Source: Klebsormidium nitens
Lineage: Eukaryota; Streptophyta; Klebsormidiophyceae; Klebsormidiales; Klebsormidiaceae
Direction of reading: 5' to 3'
DNA length: 64,000 nucleotides
Assembly (NCBI GenBank): GCA_000708835.1
Contig: DF237450.1
Coordinates: forward strand, 1 to 64,000
Positions 59,501-64,000 of this stretch are shown one piece after another. The notes beneath the pieces are model-generated. The model worked only from the letters and a program-made list of their open reading frames with translations. It did not search any database and was not told where the DNA came from. A program made the translations under genes and the position numbers. The first letter of the stretch is position 1. Each line of letters opens with the position of its first letter.

Positions 59501-62500
59501 CCGCTGCCACTTCCTCATGACGGGCTACACCCCCCTGACTGCGGAGCGGCAGGTAGGTTGCCATTACTTTTCGGCGCGGCCATTTCTGAGGCAGGAAGTC
59601 TGTGCAGAAAGCTGGTGAAGAAAGGGGAAACGTGTTGTGCGGAACCATTAGAGCCTTTGAACGTAAGCGGCCGCGCTTGCGTCGGGCAGTCTGTGGTGCG
59701 AGATGGTCAGGGACAGAGAAACGTGTTCTGTAAATTGATCAGGCATTCTCGAAGGCGGGGATAGCCGGGACCAGGCGGGATCACTGGAAACCAGGACCCT
59801 CTGTTGGCGCAGTCAGAAGTAGGCTCTTTGGTATCTGCAGAACGCCTCCGCCTCCCAGGCTTCTTCCGTGTGAACCGGCTGTACTTCAATGAAAAATCTG
59901 GCACTACAGACAAGGTCAGAAGCGTGAAAGGGTGTGCCGCCAGGTTGAACGACTCTGCCAAATGAAGAACATTGATTCTCCGCCTTAGCCAGGCAGCGCT
60001 CTCAGCAAGTCGCAATCGCTTTCTCCGCAGGGTAATGCTGTGCGCAAGACCTCCGTGCTGGACGTCATGAGGCGGCTGCTCCAGGTAAGTTCGTCGTCTG
60101 CCGACGTGTCCTTTGGTTGATAAAACCGCTTCTCGCCTTCTCGAACGCACATTTTCTTCTGGCCAGCGGCGCCTTCGCTTCCTTCTCTTGTCTCACTTCT
60201 TCGAGGACCCCAATTTTGGTTTGAGACCATTTACTTTCTGACTTCAGTCGCAGTGATCTGGGTGGCATTCCGAAACAGTGCAACTTGCAACTGTCAGTAG
60301 CGATTAGATATGGATCAAGGTGCAGTCGAATAGAGCATCACTGCTTCAGTCGAGCACTACTTCTTGTTGCGGCGCGCTTCGAGTAACCCATCCATCAGGC
60401 TGCCAATGCCTACGCCGATCATTGATACGACTTTCAGCACGTGCTCTGAGGGTTGGGAGCATTGATAAATAGTGCTGTTCGGAAGTCTTCTGCAGGTCAA
60501 TCTTGAGGGCATGCTTTCAGCTATTACGTCGACGGTTGACAGGGTTAGATTTAGGGGGGTCAGCTAACGTTTGCACGTTTGCGTCCCTTGTTGCAGGCCA
60601 AGAACATCATGGTCTCGTCCTACGGCCGCGCCAAGGAGGCGAGCGCCGCCAAATACATCTCAATCCTGAACATCATCCAAGGAGAGGTGGATCCAACACA
60701 AGTAAGTCTTCTCCACGTCGCCTGCTCGGCTCCTGACAGGATTCCATGTTTGGCTTCCTTGGTGCATCAGTGGACGGTCGGTGGTCATCTGTATCTTCAT
60801 TCTGGAAAGGAATGGCCTGGGGGAACTGCTCCGCGCTCGCGCGTTTGGACAAAACTCCCATGCGATCTCGTTTCAAAAACTTCTTGCGACTACTTTAAGC
60901 TCGATTCCTCGAGCCCATTATCTGAAGAAACGATGCGAAGATTCGCTCAAGGTAGTATAGACTGCGCTGCGACTCAAAGTTTGAAAAATGCGACCGACTG
61001 AGCTTGACTTGGTTTTTTTGGCTCCCAGGTACATAAAAGTTTGCAGAGAATCCGGGAACGGCGGCTGGCCAGCTTCATCGAGTGGGGCCCCGCCAGCATA
61101 CAGGTGGGCAGCCACATTGTCTTTGTATTGAGTCTCTTTTGATCTTTCAGAACACGACTGGGGTTGTCCTTCTTTCACAGACGCGTACTCATCCCGCCTG
61201 AGCCGCATGTGTTAACCCAGAAACGTTGACTCTGCGTATTGCTATCACGGCCACATGTTTGCGCGGGAATGAGGAGAGAAGTGTTTGTCAGGTACAGTGC
61301 ACGTGTGAAAGCATCTTCCCAATTCCAGCCTGGGAGTGGGCATCTTTGTTCGTTCGGACTTCGACTTGTTGCGAAGCACAAGAGTCCGCTCGGTCGTCAC
61401 CCAAGGCAGTTTCCCCTTTTAGAGTCCTTGCTTAAGTGGCAGTGTGTTTATGTCTCCATCCACGTGTCGGAGTCCCTTGACGCATCCTGATAGGCTCAAG
61501 TGCGCTCGAAAGAACGATGTCTGTCTGCCTGCGTGCAGGTCGCGCTGTCTCGAAAGTCGCCATACGTACAGACAGCACACAGGGTGAGTAGCCACTCTTT
61601 ATTGGCCCCTTTTATACTCTGTTTATGCGACCGAAAGGTGACTCTTTCTCGTTGCCTACCCGTCCTTGTGCCGTCACTCGAATCGAACTCTCCGAGGCCT
61701 CCAAGCAGTTTTGTGCAATGCTTAGAAAGCAGGGTTTCTACTACTTTGTGTTGTAAACGATGACCAAATAACCGGGGTGGGATTCAGTTTGATGTTCAGG
61801 CCTTCTGATAGGCCTCGTGCATGACCTCGCGAACTAAGAAATCACCAGACTTGTTGCTTCCCTGTTCGATCAATTCCGTTCGGCGGTTTTCTCCGTACCG
61901 CGGCATGTGACTTTGCCGTACACACTGTGCCACGTGGCCCCCTCTCATTGTGCCACGTGTCTTTGTCTGCTCTTAGGTGAGCGGGCTGATGCTGGCGAGC
62001 CACACGAGCATCCGGCACCTGTTCAGCCGCGGCGTGAGCCAGTACGAGAAGCTGATGAAGAAGCAGGCGTTCCTCGACAACTACCGCAAGTTCTCCATGT
62101 TCGCCGTGAGTCGCTCTCTTCTTGACACCATGCTTGGGGCGATGCTCCTGTCAGCCCGCTTTCTCTGAAGGTGTCAGGCCGCCGGTGCGCCAGTCAGTTA
62201 AGAAAGAGGCGTTCATCGACAAATGGGAAGCTCTCTGCGTCTGCAGTAAGTAGCTGATAGCCGTACCTCTGAGTCCAATCTCCAAGCTCCAAGATGGACC
62301 TTCTTCCACACCTTTCCGCCTCAGCCAGTTCCTGTTTCTCGTGGATCGACCTCCTTGCTTCCTTCTTATGCTTCTCATGAGGTATCCGGGCACCGGTAAA
62401 AGCATGTCAATCTCCCAGCCTTCTCAATCACTTTAAGCTCCGAGGCTTGTTTTGGCTGGTAATGCTCACTGAGGCACTTCTTGATCCCAAGACTAGAGAA

Positions 62501-63456
62501 TTTTCAGTCACGTATCACGTAAGAAAAGGAATCATGTTGTGGAAGTCATTGACACCTCGGCCCGGTGGAGCGGCCGCATCACAGTACAACAAAACCAAGG
62601 AAGAGACGAGTGCTGTCTTGACAGACCGCCTGTTCTACCCGCAATCAGTAGCTTTCCTTACAGAATGGACCGCCCATTCTGCCCGCAGTCTAAGTATCCT
62701 CTTTTGTTGCTTCAGGACAACGGTAGAACAGACCGCAAGTTCTGCCCGCAATCAGTGACTCTTTTCTCTTTTGCTTCAGGACAACGATCTGACGGAGTTC
62801 GACGAGTCCCGGGAGGTGGTCCAGAGTCTCATCGACGAGTACAAGGCGTGCGAAACGGCGGACTACATCAAATGGGGCATGGAGGTGAGGATGCGCCCCT
62901 TCGAGTACTCTGATGACGTCACGAATGGGATTGTAAATCGAGAGTACTTGGATCTGTCACTTCGCACGGATCTGTTAAGCATTTAGGGGCGGCCTTTCGG
63001 CCGTGGGCCGTAATCATAAGTCCGAAATGGAATGCCTCCTGAGAGTTATAAAACTTCAAAGGTTTGGATCGAAGTGCTATACTGGGTGTGTTCAAGGGGA
63101 CAGCTGCGCTTTCAGACGCGTCTGTATGCGTGCGCTAAAAAGCGGTCCAAGCGCACAAGGTCCCGCCAGAGCTTCTGTTCTGACTGCCGAGTTGTCGCCG
63201 TTGATTGCGGATCACGCACTGCTTGAGCAATTTGGCGAATGACATGATAACAAGAATGCAATGCTGTTCGGATTCACCCTTTCGCAGGCCCGCAAATTGT
63301 TTAAGGAAAATAAAGTTCGTGCGAGGCCTACACATTATTGCCCACGTGTGCTTTCTTGTACCTCACCCACCATCATCTTGTTTTCAGGACCGAGGAAAGA
63401 GCATGACTGATCAGGGGAATGCGTCAGGCACTATCGATTCGAGAGTCCCGCCTTAG
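56571..63456 (+). CDS. TUBG: Gamma-tubulin
   Basis: GTP-binding core of the gamma-tubulin ring complex, which nucleates microtubules. Thirteen exons join in phase: 56571-56699, 56991-57191, 57658-57769, 58296-58496, 58818-58890, 59426-59552, 60031-60084, 60597-60701, 61029-61103, 61539-61583, 61977-62105, 62780-62884 and 63388-63456 (474 aa, the usual plant length). It opens with [18 protein letters not shown] and carries [30 protein letters not shown], the tubulin signature [56 protein letters not shown] and [13 protein letters not shown]. Intron 1 begins GC rather than GT (CAG|GCGAGT). All others are GT-AG. The C-terminus is slightly divergent (GTIDSRVPP). Four introns contain copied exon ends. 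Confidence 0.97.
58135..58360 (+). repeat. Pseudo-copy of gamma-tubulin exon 4 start
   Basis: Bases about 58,138-58,222 repeat the start of exon 4 (58296 onward): ATGGGCTC...CTCCTGGAGGCGCTGAACGA, CGCTACGGCAAGAAGCTG. They lie about 158 bp upstream. The preceding acceptor has become GGT instead of CAGG, and GGCTCATAG puts a stop at the fourth codon, so it cannot replace exon 4. Confidence 0.9.
59235..59460 (+). repeat. Three-step ladder at gamma-tubulin exon 6 acceptor
   Basis: The real junction (TTTCCGTGCAG|TACCACCACTCTGCGGTACC) is preceded by copies near 59,330 (TTCCGTTACCGATCAG, then CACCATCACTCCGCTATACC) and near 59,245 (CATCAATCCGCTATACCC). The spacing is about 88 bp. Wear increases with distance. 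Confidence 0.8.
62040..62225 (+). repeat. Decayed copy of gamma-tubulin exon 11 end
   Basis: The exon 11 block GAAGCAGGCGTTCCTCGACAA (about 62,058) is echoed at about 62,200 by AAAGAGGCGTTCATCGACAA. The copy lies just inside intron 11, about 145 bp downstream. Confidence 0.6.
62610..62800 (+). repeat. Three to four copies at gamma-tubulin exon 12 acceptor
   Basis: A roughly 65-bp unit made of GACCGCCTGTTCTACCCGCA-like text, a pyrimidine tract and TTGCTTCAGGACAACG repeats. The real acceptor is at 62779. A full decoy, GCTTCAGGACAACGG, lies at about 62,713. Worn versions of the TTCTRCCCGCARTC part occur near 62,633 and 62,675. Confidence 0.75.
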
Positions 63457-64000
63457 TACAACCGCTCAAGCACTGCTGTCAGTCGTTGTTATCGCCGCAC
63501 AGCAACGCACACATTGCTTACAGTCTTGGCGGCCACACAACGAACGTTGTTGTACAGAGCAAAAGGTCGCCAAATCCGCAGCCGATTCCTGGGTTTGTGA
63601 CACCACACATTGGATGGCTGAAGCGAATTGTGTTGGATGGCTGAAGCGAATGGTGACGTTGCTGCATCATACTTTCTGCGGATAGTGGTGTACATACGAA
63701 TTGACCTTCCTTTCAATTCCCGAGTGAATCTGGGGCGTTAATTAGGTCCCATACTCTCTCAACCGCTTGGCCTCAGAAGTATGTATGAGCCCTTGAGGAA
63801 AAGAGCCTCTCCCTTTCAAGTCCTATATTATCATGACAGCCGTGGTGGCCTTTACCTGCATTGGACTTGGTCAGCGACTGCGCATGCGCATGCGCAATCA
63901 CGGCCTGGCCGCATGCAGCGAACGCAGAATCAAATGCATATGCATGGGCCCAAAATTGGTCATGCTAGCTGTAGCTTGGGCACCGGCCGTGGTGCTGCAT
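63457..64000. other. Region downstream of gamma-tubulin
   Basis: No gene is visible. The last 140 bp contain GCGCATGCGCATGCGC at about 63,881, GCATGCAGCG, AATGCATATGCATGGGCCC at about 63,933 and CATGCTAGC. This is the same palindromic word cluster as in the convergent gaps, suggesting that another gene end may lie just beyond the window. Confidence 0.45.

Noticed and set aside
1-64000. CRISPR arrays, bacterial operons, integrons or prophage
   Set aside because: Repeats are exon-derived and uneven, genes have spliceosomal introns, and no phage or Cas-like proteins are visible.
1-64000. tRNA, rRNA or snoRNA genes
   Set aside because: Scanning by eye for paired A and B boxes or conserved rRNA blocks found none convincing. 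A covariance-model search (tRNAscan-SE, Infernal) would be decisive.

Overview
The window looks like nuclear DNA from a green plant-lineage organism, most likely an intron-rich streptophyte alga. It encodes a gamma-tubulin whose spliced length (474 aa) and sequence fit land-plant gamma-tubulins. It also encodes a plant-type clathrin light chain, a legumain/vacuolar processing enzyme, and proteins with plastid-targeting-like N-termini, including an RbfA ribosome-maturation factor. Introns are frequent, almost all GT-AG and often 200-900 bp, and there are no bacterial operons, Shine-Dalgarno sites or CRISPR arrays. A Klebsormidium-like genome is my guess; the genus is inference.

Layout, with gene models spliced by hand (exon ends checked for phase; total coding lengths divide by three): 233-4398 (+) plastid-targeted multi-spanning membrane protein, 7 exons. 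5966-16431 (+) secreted PhoD-type alkaline phosphatase, 13 exons. 17597-18970 (-) intronless F-box/leucine-rich protein. 19525-20067 (+) intronless small cysteine-containing protein. 21463-34196 (-) about 1560-residue coiled-coil protein, 15 exons. 35192-37202 (+) clathrin light chain, 5 exons. 38208-41586 (-) RbfA, 3 or 4 exons. 42060-52657 (+) legumain, 9 exons including a 4.4-kb intron. 54955-55864 (-) an unrecognised gene recovered only by splicing. 56571-63456 (+) gamma-tubulin, 13 exons with one GC-AG intron. These are unrelated housekeeping genes (phosphate salvage, ubiquitin ligation, vesicle coats, plastid ribosome assembly, vacuolar proteolysis, microtubule nucleation). I see no single pathway or gene cluster.

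The most striking feature is structural. At about 18 places in seven of the ten genes, a short segment is tandemly repeated into the intron at 60-200 bp spacing. In 17 of these the segment spans an exon-intron junction. Copies keep recognisable exon ends and usually the AG acceptor or GT donor, but have decayed reading frames. The copy nearest the real exon is usually the best preserved. These splice-junction ladders are annotated as repeats. A second pattern is that the gaps between convergent genes carry clusters of CATGCA/TGCATG and GTACGGTAC-type palindromic words.
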